Shown here piece by piece: positions 1 through 10,282 of a DNA stretch of 64,000 bases. Source of the DNA: Phallusia mammillata (lineage: Eukaryota > Chordata > Ascidiacea > Phlebobranchia > Ascidiidae); assembly GCA_003260075.1 (NCBI GenBank), contig QLIY01000296.1:1-64000 (forward strand), in the 5' to 3' direction. Made by a program: the position numbers and the translations under genes. Position 1 is the stretch's first letter. The number at the start of each line of letters is the position of its first letter. The notes under the pieces were generated by a model. It worked only from the letters and a program-made list of their open reading frames with translations. It made no database searches and was not told the origin of the DNA.

Positions 1-112
1 TTGATGGAAAAACGGGTCGGACAAACGTTGGGAAGAAAAAAAACAAAAGAAAAAAACAAAAACAAATTTGAGTAAAATCAATATGTGTCCCCTTCAGGGA
101 AGGAGACCCATA
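1..112 (+). repeat. Interspersed repeat, 3' end fragment
   Basis: This stretch matches 29223-29332 closely. Both contain the segment running through GTCGGACAAAC, a poly-A-rich run, and a terminal hairpin (GTCCCCTTC / GAAGGGGAC) followed by CCCATAA. Only the right end is inside the window. The family is not recognised by name. Confidence 0.6.
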
Positions 113-167
113 ACTAGCGTTAGAAAGAAAACAAAATACAGACAAAAACAAGTTTGTCCCTTTAAGG

Positions 168-878
168 CAGGGGTTTTTAACCAGGGGAGCATGCATCCCT
201 AAGGGGTGCGAGAACTGTTCCTAGGGCAGTGGTTCTCAAAGTATGGGTCGCGACCCAAACATGGGGCGCGCAGGGTCACAAAATGGGTCGCGCTGTGGTG
301 ATTCAATTCTGCCCAAACGAACTTTTTCAATTTTCAATTCTCAATCATGACTGAATTATTGTATCATAGGCATTTTATGTTGCTTTATCTTAGTAACCTT
401 GGAGTATTGCAGCATAAGTAAGTGGTTTTCTGAGAGTTTTGATAGCACCGTAGCCAAATACAGCCTCACTCGACAACGCTATACAGCAAAATGAACCAAT
501 CATTATAACATGCAGACAATAGCCTTCCAATTATCTGTTACGCACACGGCGATTGTAACACATTAGCACGGGGAATGATAGGAGGTTAATCATACTAAAC
601 TGAACTTGGGAAAGTAACAGTTAGCGTTGATAACTATTCATACAAAAATAAAAAATACATTTTTGTTGTTTGAGGCTTGGGTCGCAAGATGTTCATAAAG
701 CTCAGATTTGGGTCGCGGTCAAAAAAGTTTGAGAACCACTGTCCTAGGGGGTGCGGGGATGCTGAATCATTAAGGTTGGTTAGGTCTATTCTATATAAAT
801 ACAAAAACCCAGGGGGGTGCGGAAATTGGTTGGTGATTTGAAAGTGATGCAGCAAGGAAACAAGGTTAAGAACCACTG
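168..878. mobile_element. hAT-type MITE (outer element, interrupted)
   Basis: Terminal inverted repeats are CAGGGGTTTTTAACC on the left and GGTTAAGAACCACTG on the right. The flanking 8-bp direct repeats CTTTAAGG (160-167) and TTTTAAGG (879-886) match at 7 of 8 positions, as expected of a hAT target-site duplication. There is no transposase, so it is non-autonomous. It was split by a second hAT element at 227-741. Confidence 0.8.
227..741. mobile_element. hAT-type MITE nested in the 168-878 element
   Basis: The ends CAGTGGTTCTCAAA and TTTGAGAACCACTG are inverted copies, and the flanking 8-bp duplication TCCTAGGG is perfect (219-226 and 742-749). The subterminal sequence is rich in GGGTCGCGACC. 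The 515-bp interior has no coding capacity. It is younger than its host element because it interrupts it. Confidence 0.9.
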
Positions 879-1596
879 TTTTAAGGGAATGGGACCCATG
901 TTGTTGCGCAAATACTTTACAGGGAGTTTTGTTTTAGTTGTTATGAACTTTTACGGCTCTGTTTCGTTTAACACAGGGGTGTTCAACATGTGGCACGCGA
1001 CGTTTTCAAAATTGGGACGCGAAGTCTCTGACTTACATTCACAAGCCTTAAACTAAGGTTTGTCACGCAGTTAATATTAGGTCTAATAATCGTCACAGTT
1101 GCGACAAACGACCTCTAATATTGACCTGCATGTTAGTACGTGAACCTAAGTTCACTAAACTTCTCGGAAGAGGCAACTCTTAATTAGTTCACTAATGTGA
1201 AGTAGTTAAGAGTTACCTCTTCCGAGCAAATACGTAACAATGAGCAATTGTTTGCGCATGACACAAAAAATCGCCCCTATGTCGTAACAAATGGTTGCAA
1301 TTCCGTAAAAGTAATCCTAGATGTTGTTGTGGGATTGTGAATCCGTACATAGCAAATCCCACAATACTTTGCAAGGAGTAAACTAAGTTTCAATTAGAAA
1401 CGTGGCTTTCTAATATACTTCCATTTCACATCCTATTTACCAATTTACTATACACATCATTTGATCGACACATATGATTGTTTTTGCAAGCAAATACGAA
1501 TGGGTCCACACACATGTGTTTGTGCAAATTTACGGTAAACAAATGTTTCGGTTATTTTTAGATTCTTAAAGAAAAAACTTTCAAAAAGCATTAACC

Positions 1597-2079
1597 CAGC
1601 GGTTCTCAAACTGGGGTCCGCGATCCCTTAGGGGTCCGCCACGCGCTTTCAGAGGGACCGCGAGAAGCAAAACTAGTTGTACATTCGTATGTAATTTCCC
1701 CCCCCCCAGCGGTTCTCAAACTGGGGTCCGCGATCCCTTAGGGGTCCGCCACGCGATTTCAGGGGGACCGCGAAGAGCTGAAAGAATCTTAGGTAATATG
1801 AGATTTTGCGAGTGTATAAGTAAAAATTAGAGAGACAAACGAGTTTTCTATGATAAGAAGTGTTTTTTTACTTCATTTTCAAGTAATGAACAGAGGCGAT
1901 TGTTCGCGCACTATGTTTATATTGTTTTAATCTTGTTTGTGACCTAATAAATTGCATTTCAAACATTCCCATGCAAAGAGATCTTACGAAACTAAACTAA
2001 ATTCATTCTGTATGTGGTGCTCGAAAAAATTGCGAAGGGACCGTTATGACACAAAATTAAAAAAGTTTGAGAACCGCTG
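1597..2079. mobile_element. hAT-type MITE with internal poly-C duplication
   Basis: Inverted ends CAGCGGTTCTCAAAC and GTTTGAGAACCGCTG are flanked by a perfect 8-bp duplication CATTAACC (1589-1596 and 2080-2087). The left 90 bp is repeated at 1707 after a run of Cs, with a few differences. The same family recurs at 59077-59479 (shared GGGGTCCG and GGGACCG subterminal motifs). Confidence 0.9.
1698..1707. repeat. Poly-C junction between direct copies
   Basis: About 10 Cs separate a left copy (1597 to about 1690) from a right copy (1707 to about 1795). The copies share the MITE end and differ at several positions. Confidence 0.8.
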
Positions 2080-2087
2080 CATTAACC

Positions 2088-4284
2088 CAACTTTAAAAGT
2101 TTTGTTCGTATTTTTTGCATTACTATTGTCATATAATTACAAAAAAACAGTAAAAAAGAACGGGGAAAATACTTTCAATTTAATCTCATCCTTTGACCTT
2201 GAGATTGTCGTCCAAGCTCAGTTTTTGAACACAATTTTCCAAAACTGAAAATGTGTGTGATAATTTAATAAAACGACACAGGATTGGTGCGCAAAAACAG
2301 CTGATTTCTAATCACCGTCTGTCTCTTAAAATTCGGACGTCAAGCTGAGCGTTCCCGCTCTGCATTCACCCGCCTTAGTCGTAAACCCGTGATGTACTCC
2401 CTTGAGAGTTGAGACTTTTATCTGACTGACAGTGTACACAGATTATGGGCTGTAAAAGTAACTTTTTGACCGATTAAAGAAAAGTTTTTAATACTAAACG
2501 AATAACTTACTGCAAACAATTGTTTAACATTTAAGCACATTAGGGCTTGTATTTTTGGCCTAAAACTTATTATTTTGGGGTTTAAGGGGTGAAAATGGGT
2601 GAATACAATAAAAAGTTAGAAAATTCTTTAGAATACCTTACTTTGCACCAACCAACAAAGCATGAAACTCTCAGTTCCCCCCCCCCCAGTTAGTGATAGG
2701 CATCATAGGCGTGAGGTAGTATTTGTTTCTTTTGGCATAACTGTTCATCAAACTAATGTTGTTAGCATACGTTTTTGGAAGCACTGTTTTAACTCCAACT
2801 TTCATATGACACAATTTAAACAATTTTTATTCACATCATATCCGAAAGTTGGTCAAGTGTTGCAGCAAAAAGTTTCTGTGTCAAGCATATAGCCTTATAC
2901 GTTGTACAAATTATTAAATATGCAGCACCTTGCACGCGACCAATTATGTGAGTAATTTTCTTGGCGGTGTACCAATCGCCATCTGTCGTCCCTGAGTACG
3001 TGCTTCTAAATTTGACTGAGCCCTTTATTATTTGCATTCAATTGCATTGTTGATTCAATTTGAGCCCCTGGGGCATTTCCACGTATTAAAGCACGTCCTG
3101 CAATGACTTCTGCAACGTACATGATACGCTCATTTCCACTGATTTCGATCCCTGGAGTTCCAAAGTTATTTTTTGCAATCATGCAAAGTGCGCTTCGTAC
3201 CCATGTCATTAAAAAAATAAAAAAATCTGTTATTTAAACAAATCTTGGGTCTTTAAATAAAAAAGGTCAAAAAAACGATGGCGCTCTAAAAACTGTTGGT
3301 TATGATACCACAAAAACATATTTGGTTCAAAAGGCAAAAGCATAAAAATTAACAATATAATCGTAGTCAATGTTTCAATGCGCATTTAATGTAGGACTAT
3401 TAAAAGGTTGTTAGTGATTTTTATTTCAATTTTCTCTTTATATAATTAAGATTCCTTCCCGTGCAAGGCGACACTTCAGCTATAGGTTATTGTGCAAGTC
3501 CGTCCAATATTAAAAAGATACCCCTGAACCGGTAAGTTTATTTACTTGCTTGCCATAATACAATTGTGATTATACAGTATTACTCTTATTCTTTAAACCT
3601 CATTGTCTGAAAGAGACAAGTATGTCACTGAAGCTAGCAACCTTTCCGTGGTTGCGTTTAAGGTTACGCATCGTCACCGCGTACCATCCATGCTTAGAAA
3701 TAGTATTTTCAACCGGACAACTGTCACATTCAGAATCTAAAAAAGTGGTACAACGAAGAGGTCAGCACACTTACGTGCTATTACTGCTTACTTTTCATCA
3801 GCCGAACAAAACGCCTTTTAAAACAATATTTCCTGATACATGTTTTAGCGCGACATTTTAAGTAAAGAGTTTACGATATGAATGCGCTTTTTGCACTTGC
3901 AGTACACTTTAATTCCCTGGAAACTAGTTTAATTGTAAGCGCATAATCGATTTTCTTATAGTTATGATGAAACAATTTAAGATGAAACATTTTGTTTACA
4001 AGAAGATTTTAGCGTCCTTATTTTGTACCACCACAGCAAGTGATACGAAACCCAGTGTTTTAGGTAACAAACCATGTCCAAATAAGCCATTTATGTGCAA
4101 AAGTACGACATAAACAAAATGCCGAGAGGCTCGCGCACCGCCAGGAATGCTGTTGCGTACCACTTACGCCCTCCATCGGGTGAGAACCAATGATGTAAAA
4201 TGAACTGCCATGATTTGTTGCATAGCGGTTTTGTGGCTCTCTAGCCCCCTTTGCTGTTAATTATTATTTTTTGTTTGCCTCTAG
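2088..4284. other. Intergenic or intronic stretch
   Basis: Apart from the coding-like relic at 2831-3209 (-), I see no gene here. A poly-C run of 11 lies at 2677-2687 with little duplicated flank (CAGTT on both sides). The region may contain upstream introns of the gene whose 3' exons begin at 4285. Confidence 0.4.
2831..3209 (-). pseudogene. Coding-like relic, possibly PARP C-terminal
   Basis: Two overlapping minus-strand frames (3209-3006, then 3037-2831) give one continuous protein-like string only if a frame change near 3030 is allowed. Segments such as MYVAEVIAGR and GAAYLII loosely resemble the MYxAEVLxG and QAYPEYLI segments at the end of PARP catalytic domains. The resemblance is weak and the key catalytic positions are not visible. 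The frame change suggests a broken copy or misread splice structure. Treat the family as a guess. Confidence 0.22.
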
Positions 4285-4300
4285 GTTGCGTTCAGAGGAG

Positions 4301-5544
4301 ATGCAGGACTTCCCGCGGGCGCAGATGGTGAATCTGTGTCTCGAACGGAGCCCACACGTGGACGTTGTACTGCTAGTGGTCATGTTTAGTTGGATGGGAA
4401 TCACTATGGGCTGCGTAATGCATTTTGTCGCTTGGAATAACCGTGAGATAGAACGACACAAATCTTACATATCTGGCCTTGAAAGGGTGAGTTAATTTTA
4501 TACCATCTTGTAATGGCACAATATACAAGTATTAGGTCATATTGCATCACGAACTACGCTTGCCTGAAAGCATTGAGTTGAGTTTATATCGCTTGGTGAA
4601 AAAATCATGGCGACACAATTACACGAAAGCTATTACCGAGTGGGATATTGCTGGTTTATTTGGTCGTTCTATAACATTTTCAACTCGAAGGTCGCACGTA
4701 ATGTTATCTGAAGCTATTAAGCGACTATAGGGCTTTATTGCAAAAATATTTGTTGTCAGCAACACTTTTTAACCCCCCCCCCCCGACTATAGGGCTTTAT
4801 TGCAAAAATATTTGTTGTCAGCAACACTTTTGGAAGGTGGAAAATGCAAACGTTTGTTCTGTAACTAACTCACCGTTTCCTGACAACACAACAAACTTGC
4901 GAAACGCGTGCTAGTACTTCCTGTCCAAAATTGATTTTTCTTTTTGCAGGCCCCAACAAGCACCAACAAAGCTGCTTCCGCTAAATCAAGTTCCTCTCGT
5001 TCAACGTCTCACAAGCCGTCACCCAAAAGGATGCACGAAGAGAGGAGAAATCCAGATATAGCAATAAATGGAAACATTATTGAAGATTCTCCAGGTAGAC
5101 TGACTTCATTTTACACAGACTTTAAAGCATAAAAACTTTAAAGCATAAAACCCCCCCCCCATTCTCCAGGTAGACTGACTTCATTTTACACAGACTTTAA
5201 AGCATAAATTGTTTAGTAATTATTGTTACATACTTTTTGTATTTGACTTTTTTGTATTTTTTTCACAAGACACTTTGTCTTTCCCGATTCCCACCTAATT
5301 TTCAAATGGCACTATGTAGGCCAAGCGCCTGGAACATTTTGACCAAGAGCTTGCTCAAATCTTTCTTATGTTAACTTATCATTTAACCTCTTAATAACTG
5401 CTTATACAAACAGATGAAGGTAGCATGTTGAAAAATGAGGAATTAAAACATTTGATTCGTCAAACAAGTGACCAGTCTCCCATGCCATCGCCGATTTGGA
5501 AACCACGCTCAGAAAAACATCGGGTTCGACTTGCAAGTGCCTAA
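4301..5544 (+). CDS. Unrecognised single-pass membrane protein, 3' exons
   Basis: Three exons join in frame: 4285-4486, 4950-5094 and 5414-5544 (stop TAA 5542-5544). Donors are GTGAGT and GTAGAC and acceptors end CTCTAG, TTGCAG and AAACAG. From the first Met (4301) this gives 153 residues. A hydrophobic stretch (about residues 22-44, through VVLLVVMF and MGITMGCVMHFV) predicts one transmembrane helix. A Ser/Lys-rich tail follows (SAKSSSSRSTS), then an acidic-to-basic C-terminus with SPMPSPIW. No family was recognised. The acceptor upstream of the Met means more 5' exons may exist, so the true start is uncertain. Both introns carry poly-C junction duplications, and the second copies the last bases of exon 2 with its donor. 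Confidence 0.5.
4773..4784. repeat. Poly-C junction between direct copies
   Basis: Twelve Cs separate 4723-4770 from an essentially identical copy at 4785-4831, inside an intron. Confidence 0.85.
5151..5160. repeat. Poly-C junction duplicating a splice donor
   Basis: Ten Cs separate 5086-5133 from its copy at 5161-5208. The copy contains the last nine exon bases and the GT donor of the exon ending at 5094, leaving a decoy donor in the intron. A shorter partial repeat of the copy's end lies just before the Cs. Confidence 0.85.
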
Positions 5545-6922
5545 ATCTTGAGGTTCTTTGCAAAATCGTTTGCTGAACACATGGAATGTCACTATGTCTC
5601 ACCGAGTGACAAGTGGAAGGGCTGTGGTTGACGTGTTTAGTGATTGCCTTAAAAAGTATTTGCAACAATCTATTGCTTTCAAATGACCAACTATGGTACT
5701 GCGAACGAGGGATGTGATGAGACAAGCCCGTGAGCAACATGGCCAAAGAAAGAAGCCAAAACTGTTAACCAAAGGGTTTGATACAGAGAGGTTGACTTTC
5801 AAAAACGCATCTGGTAAAGGTATTTTCGTATAAAAATTAAATATCTTGTTATCATATAGAAATGATTTTGAAAACGGTTTACATGCAATACGATTTTTTA
5901 ATGCATTTTACACAGTATAACCATATATTGTTTTCATGCAGTTGTACGATATATACAGCTTCAATTTAACTAGCCATGTCACAAAACCTTGAACCTTGGA
6001 TTTAAAGTATGAAACAATAAAATCCCTTTGTTGCTGCAAAAAAGATACAAATTGGATAAACATCAGCTAAGCTACTTTCGTATCTTTTAATGTGTTACTC
6101 TTTTGTACTGTAAGCCAAACTTGTTGACTGATCACGTAAACACGTATCAAATTACAACATCATTCAGTACTTGTGCCTTTAGCTGCCAAATTTTGTTGGT
6201 CATTTCGGATTCATTTTTGCAACATAATATCGTTTTTGTAACGTTTTCCCATTAAGCGTTTTGCACAAATGGTGTTTTGCAGACTTGTCAAACAGCGCAA
6301 ATGTTTTTACTTTGTTACAAGCATACATCGCAAAACGAAAGAAGAATAAAGATCATATTTTTAACGTTGACAAAGATTTATACAGTAATTTCGAGTGTAA
6401 ACGCTTTCGTGGCAGGAGGTAGGAAAATTCGTGTCATTTTGGAATTCTTTTTACCACTGTTTTAAAACAAGATATGCTATTGGTGACTTCACAAAAGATT
6501 AATTGTGTAATCACTACGCGAGTCAGACTTTGAAACGTCATAATTCTCATAGCTAGCCCTACACTTTTCTGATCTCTTATATAATGCGTTAAACCAAGCT
6601 AACTTTTTGTTGAACGGCATTTATGACGAAAATAAAAAACGAAATAGGTGTAGTTTGTTAGCAACATTCGACCAGTTTTGGATAATATTTGTGCTTAGAA
6701 TGTGTTTCTTACTTTCAGTCGCATATTACCATCGACGTCTAGTTTGTTTAAAACTTTTGACATGATATAATGAAGGAGCAAAACGTCGGGACAAAGAGAA
6801 AGCAAGCGAACACACAATCCTGTACTTTTTGTCTTATCAAATGTTATCTCGCAATGTGGAAACACTTCTTAAAATGCACTCACGGGGTCTGCTGAAGTCC
6901 AGGTAAGAACCACTGCCTAGAG
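5545..6922. other. Non-coding stretch
   Basis: This probably begins with the 3' UTR of the gene ending at 5544. I see no further exon with good splice signals. A lone hAT-like end (AAGAACCACTG, 6905-6915) has no partner. Confidence 0.4.
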
Positions 6923-7270
6923 CAGTGGTTCCCAACCTTTCGTGGGCCATGGCCCCCTTAAAGTAACTTTTTGGCCTCGTGGCCCCCTTCAAGTTACCAT
7001 GTAGGACCTGTGGCCCCCTTAAAATGTAGATAGTAATCTCGCGTTGGAATGCGGTATTAATTTTGGCCTTAAACAGGTCTAATAGAGTAAATGAGCGTGG
7101 TAAACCTCACTATAAACAAATAGTATGTGAATTAGTCCATTAAATTCGGGAATAAAGTTAAAGTGAAAATGACTTTTAGTGGGTGTTTCTTGTGAATCTA
7201 CGCCCGTAGCCCCCCGGAACACAGCTCGTGGCCCCCCTGGGGGGCCATGGGCCCTGGTTGGGAACCACTG
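6923..7270. mobile_element. hAT-type MITE
   Basis: Inverted ends CAGTGGTTCCCAACC and GGTTGGGAACCACTG are flanked by a perfect 8-bp duplication GCCTAGAG (6915-6922 and 7271-7278). The subterminal sequence is rich in GTGGCCCCC. It is 348 bp long with no coding content. Confidence 0.92.
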
Positions 7271-7418
7271 GCCTAGAGGTTCTATTAAGAAACACAGTAA
7301 ATTTTGCAAGACAAAAAATCACGTGTATCTAGTTAATTCCTGAATGTAACACGTTAAGCTATAGCTGTATACAGGCGACTTATTACTAACACCCGATAAC
7401 AACAAATATGTATAGTCG

Positions 7419-7705
7419 CAGTGGTGGGACTTAATTTTTTTCATATTCATAAGTCATATTTTTACACAAAAGTCATATTTTGCAGCGGTTCTATCACAAA
7501 AGTCATATTTTTCAGGGATTCAAATTTTTTGTCAGCCGGTTCTATCACAAAAGTCATTTTTTCAGTCGGCTCTGTTACAAAAAGTCCATTGACAGTAACC
7601 AGTAATGCTAACCGGTTCGCTAGTCTCATAAAATTTCGTCAGGCGGTTCTATAGAACCGGTGCGAATTGGCTGAATCCCACCGGTGCGAATTGGCTGAAT
7701 CATTG
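7419..7705. mobile_element. hAT-like MITE with degraded right end
   Basis: It starts CAGTGGTGGGACTTAA and ends GGCTGAATCATTG. Flanks TATAGTCG (7411-7418) and TATAGACG (7706-7713) match at 7 of 8. The interior repeats TCACAAAAGTCAT several times and ends with a tandem AACCGG/GAATTGGCTGAATC unit. A related, better-kept copy lies at 23851-24004. Confidence 0.7.
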
Positions 7706-7713
7706 TATAGACG

Positions 7714-9831
7714 CGCAAAAAAACAATCCACTTGCGTAAAATAACATGTGCAAAGGAAGTGTAACAACCCCACACCCCACGTTGAGGTGGTCTATGAAAC
7801 ACAGGCGATAACGAAGTGATGGGAGCAGGAAGGATATGACACATACATCAGTTCTCATCGAAACGTCTCAGCACGTTTCTGTACATTGGGACGAACCCTT
7901 CACCGGTAAAGGGTACGACAGGAAGTCAGCTCACAGCGACCTCCACCAAACGCAGGTACAGTTCCATTGGAAATATTATGGGGTAACTTGTATGATATAT
8001 ATTTATTTTCATTACGTCACAACAGTTCACACGTCACGAGTTGCTTCAAACCATTTGAGCACATTTTAAATTTGTATTACTTCTAAAACAAAATCTCAAG
8101 TTATCAAAATAACTCTTTCAAAAGTATTTCCCCACGTTATACCATAGTCACGACTAAACATAAATTAAACTCAAAGATTGTGTACACCGAAGTATACATG
8201 TTTTATGTAGACTTTGGCGCACACCATCGTCTCAGTTTGTTATCTGTGATGTAATAATACAGCTTTGTTCAGCATGGAGTATATCTCACACAAAATCGGG
8301 CACCATTGTCGCACATTGCAAGCAAACGGGCCACAAAAAGAAACAGAGTCGTTGAGATTTTATGTACAAGTAACGCGTCTACTCAAAACGGCTATCTCAT
8401 GGATCATAGAAACAACAATTGTAAGTTACGTAACAATGGTGCTGAATTAAAACCCGTTTGTGACTGAACATTTCTTCAGCTGCGAAAAACACAGTTGTTA
8501 GTTGTTAAACAGCTGATACATGTAGAAAGAGATTAAATGTGTTTGTTTGTTAACTACGCAAAGCGAACCAAGCATTGTGAAGCTTAGCGGTCAACTATTT
8601 TGCTTTTTAACCAGGTGACGTGTTTGAAATGATAATCACGAACAATTACGCTTTGCATTTGCATGTCGCTTTTTACGTCTAATTGGGCCTTTATTTTCAT
8701 CATTAAAAAACGATAATTTCGATAATTATTTTAATACCATCGATTTAGTTTTTTTATTGCTGCGCATACATTTTTAGATGGAGCCCTTATTTATCCAAAA
8801 CTTCAACAAACAATTCAAAATAGTACTGAATGAGTTCAAACCAAGCTTGTATACGTTTGCAGCTATGCACAAGCGATCTTAAAACAATTTAGGAAGAACT
8901 CAACAACTATTCGTAATTTCTGCCATATCCACTGAACCAAAAGAGAAGCCTCATGTCTAGTGTTAAGCAGGTTCACAGTCGACCACAAGACTGACTTCGC
9001 CTCAAATGTGACGCAACGGGTCTGCGATGCGTTGCCAGTAGGAAGAAACTTTATTCCTGACGTCAGTATAGATGATTCACAGGCAAGAAATATACTTTCA
9101 GAATTAAAAACTGCGATAAACGTGCCGGTGACCACGTGAAAGAAATCGCTAACAATTCAAGTATTTTGCGTTGGCCCAGATAATTTGGTGAACATAGCCA
9201 ATCAAAATTTGAACAGAGTACCATTTCAAAACCTGTGTCAGGTCCAAACGTTACACAAACAACAAAGTGAAATGCTCAGTTACACCACGTAAAGTTTTTA
9301 TTCAGTGTGCACCAACAGTAACATTAAAAGTTAGTTTGTTTCCACACCAGGTAAATGTTGGTTCACACCAGGCATGTAATTGGCCATTGTAGTTTCAGTG
9401 GCTGACAAACTAATTATGTTGGGATGCCCATGTCTAGTTGTATTGACCTTTGATCCCTCCGTCGGTCGCGGAACAACGAACTGTGACTGATTGGCAAGCA
9501 GTAATGATTTTAATTTCATACTTTGTTGCGTAAGTTTGAAAGCAAATGTGCACAAATGTTCCATTAAAAAGATTTAACACTTAAAATTGGCAACTATCAC
9601 AGTTGATGTATTTTTGTCCAAATAATAGGAAAATTTGAATCATTTCCTCAGCTTTAATTTACTTCATAAGAGGCCAAGCAATTCACCATCACTCTTAACG
9701 GTGTTCCATCATTGCTGTTGTAGCTTACTTATGATACCTGCATTGCCTAAACGTGTCCAGAAGTTGGAAAAATTGAAAAAAAAATATTTTGCTTATTCTG
9801 CATGCAAGAATAATTGACGAAGCAACATTGC
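7714..9831. other. No gene recognised
   Basis: Several open frames of 60-90 codons exist on both strands, but none has a recognisable domain together with convincing splice signals. A minus-strand frame at 9483-9331 is Pro/Thr/Asn-rich and could be a last exon (possible acceptor CCAATCAG). This is only a possibility. Confidence 0.3.
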
Positions 9832-9839
9832 TTCTAAAT

Positions 9840-10274
9840 CAGTGGTTCTCAACCTTTTTGCCCTTGCGGACCCGTTTTGATACTGTTTTCTAATTGCGGA
9901 CCCCTTGAAGTTTTAGGTATTTTTATCCTTTTTATTAACGAGCAATAAAATAGCAACCACTGCATAAAACAGCAAGCACTTTCGGTCCAGGACCAAAATT
10001 GCAATTCCTTTTTTTGGGTTGCGACGTCGGGAACGAGCAAGAAAGACATATTGCTTTGGGATGTGACGTTGTTTTCTACTAACAATTTACGTCTCTTGCA
10101 TCACAATGGGGTGGAAATGTTTCAGTGTATTTTTGGTTTGTCGCCTATGAAGAATGATTTTAAACTTTCATGCTATTTTGAAACGCCGAAGCTTTTTTTT
10201 AAATCGCGATTTATCAATCTCGTTGTGTGCGAATTAATAATTTACGGACCCCCGGTTGAGAATGAGAACCACTG
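9840..10274. mobile_element. hAT-type MITE
   Basis: The left end CAGTGGTTCTCAACC pairs with a right end GGTTGAGAATGAGAACCACTG, which carries an extra six bases. The flanking 8-bp duplication TTCTAAAT is perfect (9832-9839 and 10275-10282). Subterminal GCGGACCC motifs occur on both sides. Confidence 0.9.
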
Positions 10275-10282
10275 TTCTAAAT

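Noticed and set aside
6905-6915. Lone hAT-like end AAGAACCACTG
   Set aside because: No matching left end or target duplication was found.
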